Of a DNA stretch of 12,994 bases, positions 1 to 5,565 are shown one piece after another. The stretch covers positions 1-12,994 of the forward strand of contig DATBKE010000100.1 of assembly GCA_036556085.1 (NCBI GenBank), in the 5' to 3' direction. Position 1 is the stretch's first letter; each line of letters opens with the position of its first letter. Below the pieces are notes generated by a model, which was given only the letters and a program-made list of their open reading frames with translations, did not search any database and was not told the origin of the DNA. Position numbers and translations under genes: made by a program. Source of the stretch: JACCTH01 sp036556085 (GTDB taxonomy: Bacteria > Actinomycetota > Acidimicrobiia > Spongiisociales > ZC4RG35).

Positions 1-1658
1 TCGGTCGCCGAATCGAAGACGACAAAGAAGCCGTCTCCGGTGTGGCTCACCACTTCGCCGCGGTGACGGTGGATGAGACGTTGCAGGGTCTCGTCGTGCC
101 AGGCGAGCAATTGCTCCCACTCCTGGCTGCGCAGAAGACCCGCCAGGTTGGTCGAGTTCTCGATGTCCGTGAACATGAACGTCTTGCGGACTTCCTCCGC
201 TTCTCCACGTCGAGATGCGGCCGAAGAAATCAGGCGCTCGGTGGCGGCGAGATCGTGCTTGGCGCCAAGATCGGCAAAAGCCTTACGCGCTGCTTCCAAT
301 TCGAGGTCCGCTCCGTCGTGGTCGCCGCCGGATCTGAGGGCGGTCGCCACCAGGACCTGGTCGACGGCTACCTCGTAGGGAGCCTTGACTTCCCGCCATC
401 CCTTGATCGCCAGGCGCAGCCTGCGCAGGGCTTCGCTGGCGTTGCCCTCAGCCAGCAGCACCCTTCCCCAGGCCTCCTCGGTGGCCGCGCGAAGGGCAGG
501 AGACTGTCGGCCGGCCACTAATTCGGTGAACTCCTCGGCCGCCTTTCGGGCGTCGCTCAAATCTCCCGTGGCGACGAGGATCTCCACCTGGGCGGGCAAC
601 AGCCGCGAGCGCGATAGCTGATCCCAGGTCTCGTCGGCCAGAGCGCCATTGATCGATTGGGCGGCAGCTTTTGCCTTTCCCTGAGCAAGCCTGATCAGCG
701 CCAAGGCCGGGTAGGGGCTGTGCCCGAGATCGTGGGCTTGACCCAGCGCGGTCTCGGCGCCGGCTAGATCCCCGCGACGACGCCTGATCTCTCCGAGGGC
801 GTAATAACCGTCGGCCATCGGCGGTACCGCGTCGTAGGCCTTGAGCTCCTCGGTTGCCTTCTCCAACTCGGCTTCGGCCTTCTCCCAACCTCCGTGGAGA
901 GCGACGACCTCGGCTCGGTGGATTCGGCAGATGCCGGGAAAGCCCGAGACCGATTGGCTCTCGCACCAGCGCTCGGTCTCAGCGGTCCATTCGCTCGCGC
1001 GCTGGTAATCGGTGAGATCGCGGCAAGCGGAGATGAGCACGCAATAGGTGACGCCGGCGTTGAAGGGACTAAGTTCGCCGCTGACGGCGGCGGCGGCCGC
1101 ATCTTCCAAATTGGCAAACCCCTCGGCAGTGGCGCCCTGCGCGATGCGGATGCGGCCGAGCAGGGTCAATGCCTCGGCCCGCAGGTCGGCATCGCCGAAT
1201 TTCTCGGCGATGGCCACCGCCCGCTCAGCTTGCTGCATGGCCGCCTCGGGCTCCCCCCGGGCATGGGCCAGGTAGCCGAGAACGAGCCGCTGATAACCAT
1301 GGGCGTATCCCTCCGGCTCGTCGACCAGTAGTTGGTCGCCCTTCCGAAGCCAGGCGGCGGCGATCGAGTTTTTGTTTCTTAAGCCGAACTGGCTAGCGAG
1401 TTGGAAAGCCAAGTACGCAGCCCGCACCTTGTCGCCGGCGGCGAATTGAGCGTGGAAGGCCTTTTCGGTCAGGGTGAGGGACTCGACGCCCCGACCCGAG
1501 AACCAAGCCACCCCTGCCAAGGTCTCGAGGTCCGCCGGACTCAGCCCGGCAGTGGCATCGACCTGGGTGAAGAGGTCGTACGCCTGACCCCAATCGCGGC
1601 GACCGAGGGCCGCCCGGGCATCGGCGAGAAGGTCGGGCGTGGCTGTGTCAGTAGTCAA
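1..1658 (-). CDS. TPR-repeat protein with C-terminal class III nucleotidyl cyclase domain (3' end cut by window edge)
   Basis: This frame is open from a TTG start at 1658 to the left edge, giving at least 552 residues. About 490 N-terminal residues are Ala/Leu/Glu-rich paired helices typical of tetratricopeptide repeats (for example GYLAHARGEPEAAMQQAERA and ALGEIRRRRGDLAGAETALG). From about residue 494 a class III adenylate/guanylate cyclase domain begins: FMFTDIENST carries the first metal-binding Asp (D498), and HTGDGFFVVFD carries the second (D542). The transition-state and base-recognition residues lie outside the window, so activity and cAMP versus cGMP specificity cannot be judged. TTG was chosen because no ATG or GTG lies between it and the upstream in-frame stop near 1752, and a GGTGA motif sits about 10 nt upstream. 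The order is notable: helical repeats first and cyclase last, whereas many actinobacterial homologues start with the cyclase. The likely role is cytoplasmic signalling in which the TPR region senses a protein or ligand partner; this is inferred. Confidence 0.85.
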   Translation of the reverse strand, partial: MTTDTATPDLLADARAALGRRDWGQAYDLFTQVDATAGLSPADLETLAGVAWFSGRGVESLTLTEKAFHAQFAAGDKVRAAYLAFQLASQFGLRNKNSIAAAWLRKGDQLLVDEPEGYAHGYQRLVLGYLAHARGEPEAAMQQAERAVAIAEKFGDADLRAEALTLLGRIRIAQGATAEGFANLEDAAAAAVSGELSPFNAGVTYCVLISACRDLTDYQRASEWTAETERWCESQSVSGFPGICRIHRAEVVALHGGWEKAEAELEKATEELKAYDAVPPMADGYYALGEIRRRRGDLAGAETALGQAHDLGHSPYPALALIRLAQGKAKAAAQSINGALADETWDQLSRSRLLPAQVEILVATGDLSDARKAAEEFTELVAGRQSPALRAATEEAWGRVLLAEGNASEALRRLRLAIKGWREVKAPYEVAVDQVLVATALRSGGDHDGADLELEAARKAFADLGAKHDLAATERLISSAASRRGEAEEVRKTFMFTDIENSTNLAGLLRSQEWEQLLAWHDETLQRLIHRHRGEVVSHTGDGFFVVFDSAT

Positions 1659-1716
1659 GATCGGCCAGTCACCGCCAATCAGTTTGGCACCCGCCTTGCT
1701 TTCTGTGGGCCGGTAA

Positions 1717-1749
1717 GGCCGTGCTACGGCCCTAGCGACCCAGGGTCGC
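1717..1749. repeat. Two adjacent perfect palindromes in a divergent promoter region
   Basis: GGCCGT-GCT-ACGGCC (1717-1731) and GCGACCC-A-GGGTCGC (1735-1749) are both perfect inverted repeats, separated by 3 bp. They lie between the cyclase gene (start 1658, minus) and the tandem-HTH gene (start 1782, plus). They could be operators or RNA hairpins in a 5' leader. No clear -35/-10 pair was found around them. Confidence 0.6.
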
Positions 1750-1756
1750 GTTTAAC

Positions 1757-1781
1757 AGGAGGCGGGTGGTAGCGTCGCTAA
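1757..1781 (+). promoter_or_regulatory. Distant Shine-Dalgarno and small palindrome before the tandem-HTH gene
   Basis: A strong AGGAGG (1757-1762) lies 19 nt from the ATG at 1782, too far for normal use. Between them is TAGCG-T-CGCTA (1770-1780), which as RNA can fold as a 4-bp stem with a 3-nt loop. Looping it out would bring the AGGAGG to about 8 nt from the start. A weaker GGTGG at 1765-1769 is the alternative ribosome binding site. The sequence is observed; the looping model is inference. Confidence 0.4.
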
Positions 1782-2090
1782 ATGACTTCGCGCCTGCGAC
1801 CGGTCGAGAGGCGGATGATGGCGCTTCGCGCCGACGGGGTCGAAGTAGACGAGATTGCCCGTCGTTTCCGGCGTAGCCCCCAACACGTCGAGCGGGTGCT
1901 GTCGTGGACCGAAATTCCCCGCGAACTAGAACTCGATCGGCCGGATGGGCTCCGACCGATCGAGCGACGAGTGCTGGCGATGCGCGACGAAGGTCTCAGT
2001 TACGACGAGATCGGGAGACGCTTTAACCGCGGCCCCGACCACATTCGCCGGGTCGAGAAGTACGCCGGTTTTCGCACCGATTACACCTAG
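1782..2090 (+). CDS. Small protein of two tandem helix-turn-helix units
   Basis: This 102-residue basic protein is built from two copies of one motif at about residues 5-40 and 57-92. They share the pattern LRPxERRxxAxRxxGxxxDEIxRRFxRxPxHxxRV, with 20 of 36 positions identical by eye. Each unit reads as a sigma-70 region-4-like or LuxR-like helix-turn-helix: DEIARRFRRSPQHVERVL and DEIGRRFNRGPDHIRRVE. There is no other domain, signal peptide or membrane segment. An in-frame TAA directly precedes the ATG at 1782, so translation cannot start further upstream. Two recognition helices in one chain would suit binding to a direct or inverted repeat, and the palindromes upstream are obvious candidates for autoregulation. 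The gene is divergent from the TPR-cyclase gene. The fold is fairly sure; the function (small transcription factor or sigma-like adaptor) is unknown. Confidence 0.8.
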   Translation: MTSRLRPVERRMMALRADGVEVDEIARRFRRSPQHVERVLSWTEIPRELELDRPDGLRPIERRVLAMRDEGLSYDEIGRRFNRGPDHIRRVEKYAGFRTDYT

Positions 2091-2112
2091 TTAGGTCCGC
2101 TAGCTAGGTCCG
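2087..2112. repeat. 13-bp tandem direct repeat spanning two convergent stop codons
   Basis: CTAGTTAGGTCCG (2087-2099) is followed at once by CTAGCTAGGTCCG (2100-2112), with one mismatch. The first copy contains the TAG stop of the plus-strand HTH gene (2088-2090). The second contains, on the minus strand, the TAG stop of the 50-aa ORF (2104-2106). It probably arose by local slippage duplication. Confidence 0.7.
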
Positions 2113-2256
2113 GGCTCGCCATCCGCTGGTTGCGAGATCGACGCGCCGCGACTGGCGCCAGTCGGCTCCGTCTCGGCTGTCGACTCCGGCGATAGCGGCT
2201 GCCAATCCGAGCAGGACGATCAATGAGAGTACGACTAAGAGTTCCATAACAACCAT
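2104..2256 (-). CDS. 50-aa single-pass membrane microprotein (hypothetical)
   Basis: This frame encodes 50 residues from ATG at 2256 to TAG at 2104-2106. A second in-frame ATG at 2247 would give 47 residues. Residues 5-24 are an uninterrupted hydrophobic helix (LLVVLSLIVLLGLAAAIAG), followed by a sharply polar tail that starts VDSRDGADW and then becomes Arg-rich with two more tryptophans absent from the helix. The pattern, a very short N-terminus, one TM helix, the sequence VDSRDG at the membrane boundary and a basic tail, is that of a genuine small membrane protein rather than chance translation. By the positive-inside rule the tail should be cytoplasmic. It converges on the HTH gene with 13 nt between stops, and its start is 69 bp from the divergent LysR start. 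No strong Shine-Dalgarno is visible. Function unknown. Confidence 0.6.
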   Translation of the reverse strand: MVVMELLVVLSLIVLLGLAAAIAGVDSRDGADWRQSRRVDLATSGWRART

Positions 2257-2265
2257 TCTGAGGTA

Positions 2266-2277
2266 TGAAACGTTTTA
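2266..2277. promoter_or_regulatory. Imperfect palindrome, candidate LysR operator
   Basis: TGAAACGTTTTA matches its reverse complement at 10 of 12 positions around a perfect AAACGTTT core. It lies between the divergent microprotein and LysR genes, about 50 bp upstream of the predicted LysR transcription start, where LysR-type regulators usually bind for autoregulation. Function is inferred from position only. Confidence 0.35.
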
Positions 2278-2311
2278 CGTCTAGCGAATAATCCTTAACC
2301 GAATGTGTAGC

Positions 2312-2325
2312 TATACTTCACGATC
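2312..2325 (+). promoter_or_regulatory. Probable leaderless promoter (-10 TATACT) of the LysR gene
   Basis: TATACT at 2312-2317 is a near-consensus -10 box and is followed by only 8 nt before the ATG at 2326. Transcription would therefore begin at or next to the A of the start codon, giving a leaderless mRNA. This fits the absence of any Shine-Dalgarno sequence. No good -35 was found. Confidence 0.5.
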
Positions 2326-3231
2326 ATGCTCGACCTGAAACGTCTCCGTTTTCTACGCGAAGTGGCTGAAAGAGGCACGATTTCAGCCGCTGCCGACGCC
2401 CTCGCCTACACCCCTTCGGCGGTCTCCCAACAGATCGCCATTCTGGAAGAAGAGCTTCAAACTCCCCTCCTCGAGCGCCAGGGACGCAACGTGGTGCTGA
2501 CTCCGGCAGGAAAGGTGCTGGTCTCTCACTCTCATGCCGTCTTCGACGCGGTTGAGCGCGCCACCACCGCTGTTTCGGAGGCCTCCGGCGAGGTTGCGGG
2601 GCGAGTCGTAGTTGGAGCCCTGCAAAGCGTTATGGCCACCCTCCTCCCCGAAACCATCAGGACGATGTCGATCGACCACCCCCGAGTGGATCTGCATATG
2701 ACGGAACTGGGACATGTCGATGCCACCCGCGAACTCCGCCTCGGAGCCCTCGATGTGGCAGTCGATCAGGCCTATACCCACGTGACCAATCGAGCTCATC
2801 GCGGTCTTACCAAGCACAAGGTGCTCGAGGAACCGCTGTATCTGGTGGTTCCCAAGGACTCCGGGGTGAAGAAGCTGGCTGACGCGGCCGAGTGGCCGTG
2901 GGTAGCGGCCTCGCTCGAGTCCTGTGATTGCGGACGGGCCGTGCGCCACATCAGCCGCGCCGCCGGGTTCGAACCCGACGTTCGCTTTGAGACCGATGAC
3001 TATGGAGTCACCCTCGAACTTCTCAACTCGATCAAAGCGGTGTCGATCCTGCCAGCCTTGACCCTGACCCGAATGCCTTCGACCCTCCGCCGGATTCCCA
3101 TCGCCGGGGTGCGAAGGCGAATCGTCGCCCTTACCCGACCGGCGGGCGATCATCGCCCGGCCGTCGGTGCGTTCATCGAACATTTGCAAAAAGCGGCGAG
3201 CGAGCTTCTGCCCACCGTCACTGCTGCCTGA
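2326..3231 (+). CDS. LysR-family transcriptional regulator
   Basis: The 301-residue length is typical of LysR regulators. Residues 1-60 form the winged helix-turn-helix, with the family signature AAADALAYTPSAVSQQIAIL and the wing segment LLERQGRNVVLTPAGKVLV. A linker helix follows (about 60-88), then a periplasmic-binding-protein-like effector domain (about 90-295) starting GRVVVGALQSVMATLLPETI. Effector and target are unknown. The start is fixed by the match to the family N-terminus and by a -10 box 8 nt upstream. The gene precedes a GNAT acetyltransferase by 9 nt on the same strand, probably as one transcript. It is divergent from the 50-aa membrane microprotein, the classic arrangement in which a LysR protein controls its divergent neighbour. 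That link is inferred. Confidence 0.93.
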   Translation: MLDLKRLRFLREVAERGTISAAADALAYTPSAVSQQIAILEEELQTPLLERQGRNVVLTPAGKVLVSHSHAVFDAVERATTAVSEASGEVAGRVVVGALQSVMATLLPETIRTMSIDHPRVDLHMTELGHVDATRELRLGALDVAVDQAYTHVTNRAHRGLTKHKVLEEPLYLVVPKDSGVKKLADAAEWPWVAASLESCDCGRAVRHISRAAGFEPDVRFETDDYGVTLELLNSIKAVSILPALTLTRMPSTLRRIPIAGVRRRIVALTRPAGDHRPAVGAFIEHLQKAASELLPTVTAA

Positions 3232-3240
3232 CCCGGCACT

Positions 3241-3735
3241 GTGAACGCGTTATCCATCAGGCCGATGGAGCCGGGCGACTGGCGAGACGTCGAGCGAATC
3301 TACCGGGCCGGGATCGACACCCAGAACGCGACCTTCGAGACAGCACCGCCCTCCTGGGAGCTGTGGGATGCCACGAACCTCCCGGATCTAAGGCTCGTCG
3401 CCGAAGCGGGACAGGTCGTAGGTTGGATCGCCGCCAAACGGGTTTCGAGTCGTGACTGCTACCGGGGAGTCATCGAGCACAGCATCTACGTCGACCCGGA
3501 CTTCGCTGGCCAGGGAGCAGGGCGACAACTGCTCGGGGGACTGATCGAGAAGAGCGAGGCCCTCGGCTATTGGACCATCCAGACCGCGATCTTCCCCGAG
3601 AACGAGGCCAGTATCGCCCTTCATAAGAAGGCCGGTTTCCGCGTAGTCGGTACCCAGGAGCTGCTCGGTCAGTCAAACGGCATCTGGCGCGACGTCGTCC
3701 TGATGGAGCGCCGGAGCCCAACGGTCGGCCGATGA
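3241..3735 (+). CDS. GNAT N-acetyltransferase, phosphinothricin acetyltransferase/MnaT-like
   Basis: The 164 residues form a complete GNAT fold that uses acetyl-CoA. The acetyl-CoA pyrophosphate-binding motif A is clear at about residues 82-101: IYVDPDFAGQGAGRQLLGGL, with Q91-G-A-G94. The start (IRPMEPGDWRDVERIY), the segment GIDTQNATFET, and the later FPENEASIALHKKAGF and GIWRDVVLMER match the Pat/YncA (MnaT) subgroup. That subgroup acetylates the amino group of phosphinothricin, methionine sulfoximine/sulfone and similar amino acids. A GTG start at 3241 is used because it gives the standard family N-terminus; the Shine-Dalgarno is weak, so coupling to the LysR gene 9 nt upstream is likely. 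The subgroup is well supported. The true substrate, and any control by the LysR protein, are not known. Confidence 0.9.
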   Translation: MNALSIRPMEPGDWRDVERIYRAGIDTQNATFETAPPSWELWDATNLPDLRLVAEAGQVVGWIAAKRVSSRDCYRGVIEHSIYVDPDFAGQGAGRQLLGGLIEKSEALGYWTIQTAIFPENEASIALHKKAGFRVVGTQELLGQSNGIWRDVVLMERRSPTVGR

Positions 3736-3737
3736 TT

Positions 3738-3780
3738 CTTGCGTAGATTTCGAACTGTTTTGCGGGCAAATCTACGCAAG
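3738..3780. terminator. Perfect 13-bp inverted repeat between convergent genes, possible bidirectional terminator
   Basis: CTTGCGTAGATTT (3738-3750) and AAATCTACGCAAG (3768-3780) pair perfectly across a 17-nt loop. The hairpin begins 2 nt after the GNAT stop. Its right arm contains the last codons and TAG stop (3772-3774) of the minus-strand FAD gene. Position suggests a bidirectional terminator, but there is no U-tract on either side and the loop is long, so an operator or mRNA-stabilising role remains possible. Confidence 0.5.
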
Positions 3781-4920
3781 GACGAAAGCGGGGCGACTAG
3801 CGAGGAGCTCGCACTCGGCGTCCGCCACCTCACCGATGCTGCGAAGCAATCGTGAGGCTTCGGCGCCGTCCCATTCGAACTTGGCCAGAGGAACGGTGGC
3901 GTTGAGCAACGTATAGGCAAAACGATTCCTGACTTCTCGATACCTCGACTTCGCTTCGACTTCGAGCGATGGATCCCGCAGCGAGATCGATACCGCCTCC
4001 GCACATAGCTCGGCATCGCGCAGGGCATCCGTGATGCCGTGGGCGGCGATCGGGTCTTCGGTAAAGCCGGCGTCACCCACCAGCGTCCAGCCATCCCCGA
4101 CCAGGTCACGCAGGAGGTTGGGAATCCCGTTGGCACGGTAGAAGCGTTCCGTCCGAGTGGCCGAAGCCACGGCCTCGGCGAGGTCGGGAGCGACCCGTCG
4201 CAAGGTCGTGGTCAGATACTCCTCGGAATCCGCCGGCGCCTCCGAAAGCGGCCCCCCGACAAAAAGCAGACTTAGCCCGTCATTGGTAGGAATCAGGCCC
4301 ACGTTGCGATGGTCGAGAAAGCGGAAGTCGTACCCCGAAGTCGGGATCCCGTGGAAATAGGAATAGACGACGGAGTTGGTCGGCTTCGAGGAGAAGAGGG
4401 TGGGCGCCTCGACCTCGCGGGCGATTCGGGAATTGGTGCCGTCAGCACCGACTACCTGCTGTGCGGAGATCGATGCGTCGCCTTCCGATGTCCGGACCGA
4501 TACTCCGGCCACTCTCCCACCTTCGGCACGGAGAACCGAAGTGACCGAGAGACCGGAAATGAAGGTGACCCCTGCTTCCAGCGCCGCATCGAGCAGAGCG
4601 GCATCGAGCACCGTCCGCCTGGGGGCGTAGTAGGCATCGACGCCCCACTCATCGGCCACCGGGAAACTGATCCGCTCCGAGCCGAAGATCAGGTCAACCT
4701 GCCGTATCTCCGGCGTACCCGCGTCGGCAACCCGATCGAGCACGTTGGCTCGCTGCAGCGAAAGCACCCCTGAACGCATAAGAGCATGGGTGGAGATGGT
4801 GTCGGCCGGCGGTCCCACCCGGTCGACGATCAGAACGTCGTGGCCGGCGCGAGCGAGGTGGAGGGCGGTGGCGGCGCCCGCCACGCGAGCGCCCACCACC
4901 ACCACGTCATAGGCTTTCAT
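3772..4920 (-). CDS. FAD-dependent oxidoreductase (class A monooxygenase / geranylgeranyl reductase-like)
   Basis: The 382 residues form a group A flavoprotein. The N-terminal Rossmann motif is VVVGARVAGAATALHLARAG ending in the FAD-ribose acidic residue (IVDR, D33); the middle glycine is Arg, a variant often seen in actinobacterial members. The DG-type motif GADGTNSR is at about 158-165, and the second FAD motif LVGDAGFTEDPIAAHGITDA at about 280-299. Such enzymes hydroxylate aromatic or polyketide substrates, or reduce prenyl chains; the sequence does not decide which. The ATG at 4920 overlaps the osmC stop as ATGA, which fixes the start and implies translational coupling. A much longer upstream reading in this frame would lie entirely within osmC and is not real. 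The C-terminus lies in the inverted repeat shared with the convergent GNAT gene. The soluble partner and substrate are unknown. Confidence 0.88.
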   Translation of the reverse strand: MKAYDVVVVGARVAGAATALHLARAGHDVLIVDRVGPPADTISTHALMRSGVLSLQRANVLDRVADAGTPEIRQVDLIFGSERISFPVADEWGVDAYYAPRRTVLDAALLDAALEAGVTFISGLSVTSVLRAEGGRVAGVSVRTSEGDASISAQQVVGADGTNSRIAREVEAPTLFSSKPTNSVVYSYFHGIPTSGYDFRFLDHRNVGLIPTNDGLSLLFVGGPLSEAPADSEEYLTTTLRRVAPDLAEAVASATRTERFYRANGIPNLLRDLVGDGWTLVGDAGFTEDPIAAHGITDALRDAELCAEAVSISLRDPSLEVEAKSRYREVRNRFAYTLLNATVPLAKFEWDGAEASRLLRSIGEVADAECELLASRPAFVLA

Positions 4921-5471
4921 TCGATCGTTACCGACACCGACGTGCCGTTGGTCAGCATGTCGAAGACGGCTGAGCGGGCAATCGAGCGCTCGACGACCTT
5001 GCGGAGATCGTCGGCTCCTGCATCGCCGGTGATCCGGACCTTCATTTCGATCTTCTCGTAGCCGTTGCGCACGGTCGAATCGAGCCCCAAAAGTCCCATC
5101 AAGTCGATGTCGCCGGTCACGGTCGACGTGACCGACGTGAGGTTCACGCCCCGAGCGGCGGCAATGTTGCCGATCCCGGCAGTGATGCAGGCGGCCAGGG
5201 CGTGCAACAGGAACTCGACCGGCGTCGGTGCCAGATCCCGACCCGTCAGTTGAGTGGGATGGTCGGCTTCGAAGGTGTAGGGCTTTTGGTGTGCCAGCTC
5301 GGCTCCGAGTCCAAAGAAGTCCCGGATCGTGCTCTCGGAGTGGGTTCCGCTCTCCCAGCGGTTGGTAGCCCGGAACTGCCACTTGGCGGCCGGTGGCGCG
5401 GCTTTCACGGCGTCCAGGGCCCCGAAAAGGGCCTCGGTGTCGACTCCGTTGCGAACCTTGGTTGTAGTCAC
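4917..5471 (-). CDS. OsmC family protein
   Basis: The 184 residues match the OsmC/Ohr fold, whose members reduce organic hydroperoxides with cysteine thiols in the cytoplasm. The family core is visible: LAPTPVEFLLHALAACITAG, with Cys95 at the start of the long central helix, then strand-rich sequence and a final SAVFDMLTNGTSVSVTIE. Cys95 is the only cysteine in the protein. At the site of the usual second cysteine the sequence reads RSAVFD, so the classic two-Cys mechanism is not available. This S-x-V-x-D form occurs in OsmC branches whose activity is less certain. The GTG start at 5471 has AGGA 6 nt upstream. An N-terminal extension of about 40 residues precedes the core. The stop overlaps the FAD oxidoreductase start, so the two should be made together. 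A TCGGTCG/CGACCGA repeat lies about 30 nt upstream of the start codon. Confidence 0.87.
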   Translation of the reverse strand: MTTTKVRNGVDTEALFGALDAVKAAPPAAKWQFRATNRWESGTHSESTIRDFFGLGAELAHQKPYTFEADHPTQLTGRDLAPTPVEFLLHALAACITAGIGNIAAARGVNLTSVTSTVTGDIDLMGLLGLDSTVRNGYEKIEMKVRITGDAGADDLRKVVERSIARSAVFDMLTNGTSVSVTIE

Positions 5472-5500
5472 TGTGCTTCCTTTCTTGGGTCTTGGGCTAG

Positions 5501-5520
5501 TCGGTCGGGCGATCGACCGA
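5501..5520. promoter_or_regulatory. Inverted repeat TCGGTCG-N6-CGACCGA upstream of osmC, candidate TetR operator
   Basis: Arms at 5501-5507 and 5514-5520 are perfect 7-bp complements. The same heptamer pair, with a 2-bp spacer, occurs at the tetR promoter (9160-9175). Its place in the 92-nt gap before osmC suggests the cassette's TetR protein also controls osmC and the FAD gene. The different spacer (6 versus 2 bp) weakens the case. Confidence 0.5.
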
Positions 5521-5544
5521 TTGGTTGGGCGAAAAGAATCCGTT

Positions 5545-5565
5545 TTACATAGGCGAGACCTCCCT
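5545..5565 (-). other. Strong Shine-Dalgarno followed by an ATG-TAA start-stop pair
   Basis: Read on the minus strand, AGGGAGG (5565-5559) overlaps the stop codon of the hydrolase-glycosyltransferase gene. It is followed 8 nt later by ATG (5550-5548) and immediately by TAA (5547-5545). It is either a minimal ribosome-capturing start-stop element in the leader of osmC or the remnant of a deleted gene. Confidence 0.35.

Noticed and set aside
42..1772. Several plus- and minus-strand frames of 66-172 residues in the cyclase gene region
   Set aside because: All are other frames of the continuous minus-strand TPR-cyclase frame, which is open over 1.6 kb and carries the cyclase motifs.
2383..3189. 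268-residue open frame antisense to the LysR gene
   Set aside because: It is a shadow of a strongly recognised LysR gene; its translation has no domain and is rich in Gly/Arg/His as expected from antisense GC-rich coding.
4921..5382. N-terminal extension of the FAD gene to 536 residues
   Set aside because: The extra part is an out-of-frame reading of osmC; the Rossmann motif begins 4 residues after the ATG at 4920, which overlaps the osmC stop.
2271..5548. Shared octamer CGTTTTAC upstream of the LysR gene (2271-2278) and of osmC (5541-5548)
   Set aside because: Only 8 bp, without a shared palindrome or equal spacing to the genes; chance is a sufficient explanation.
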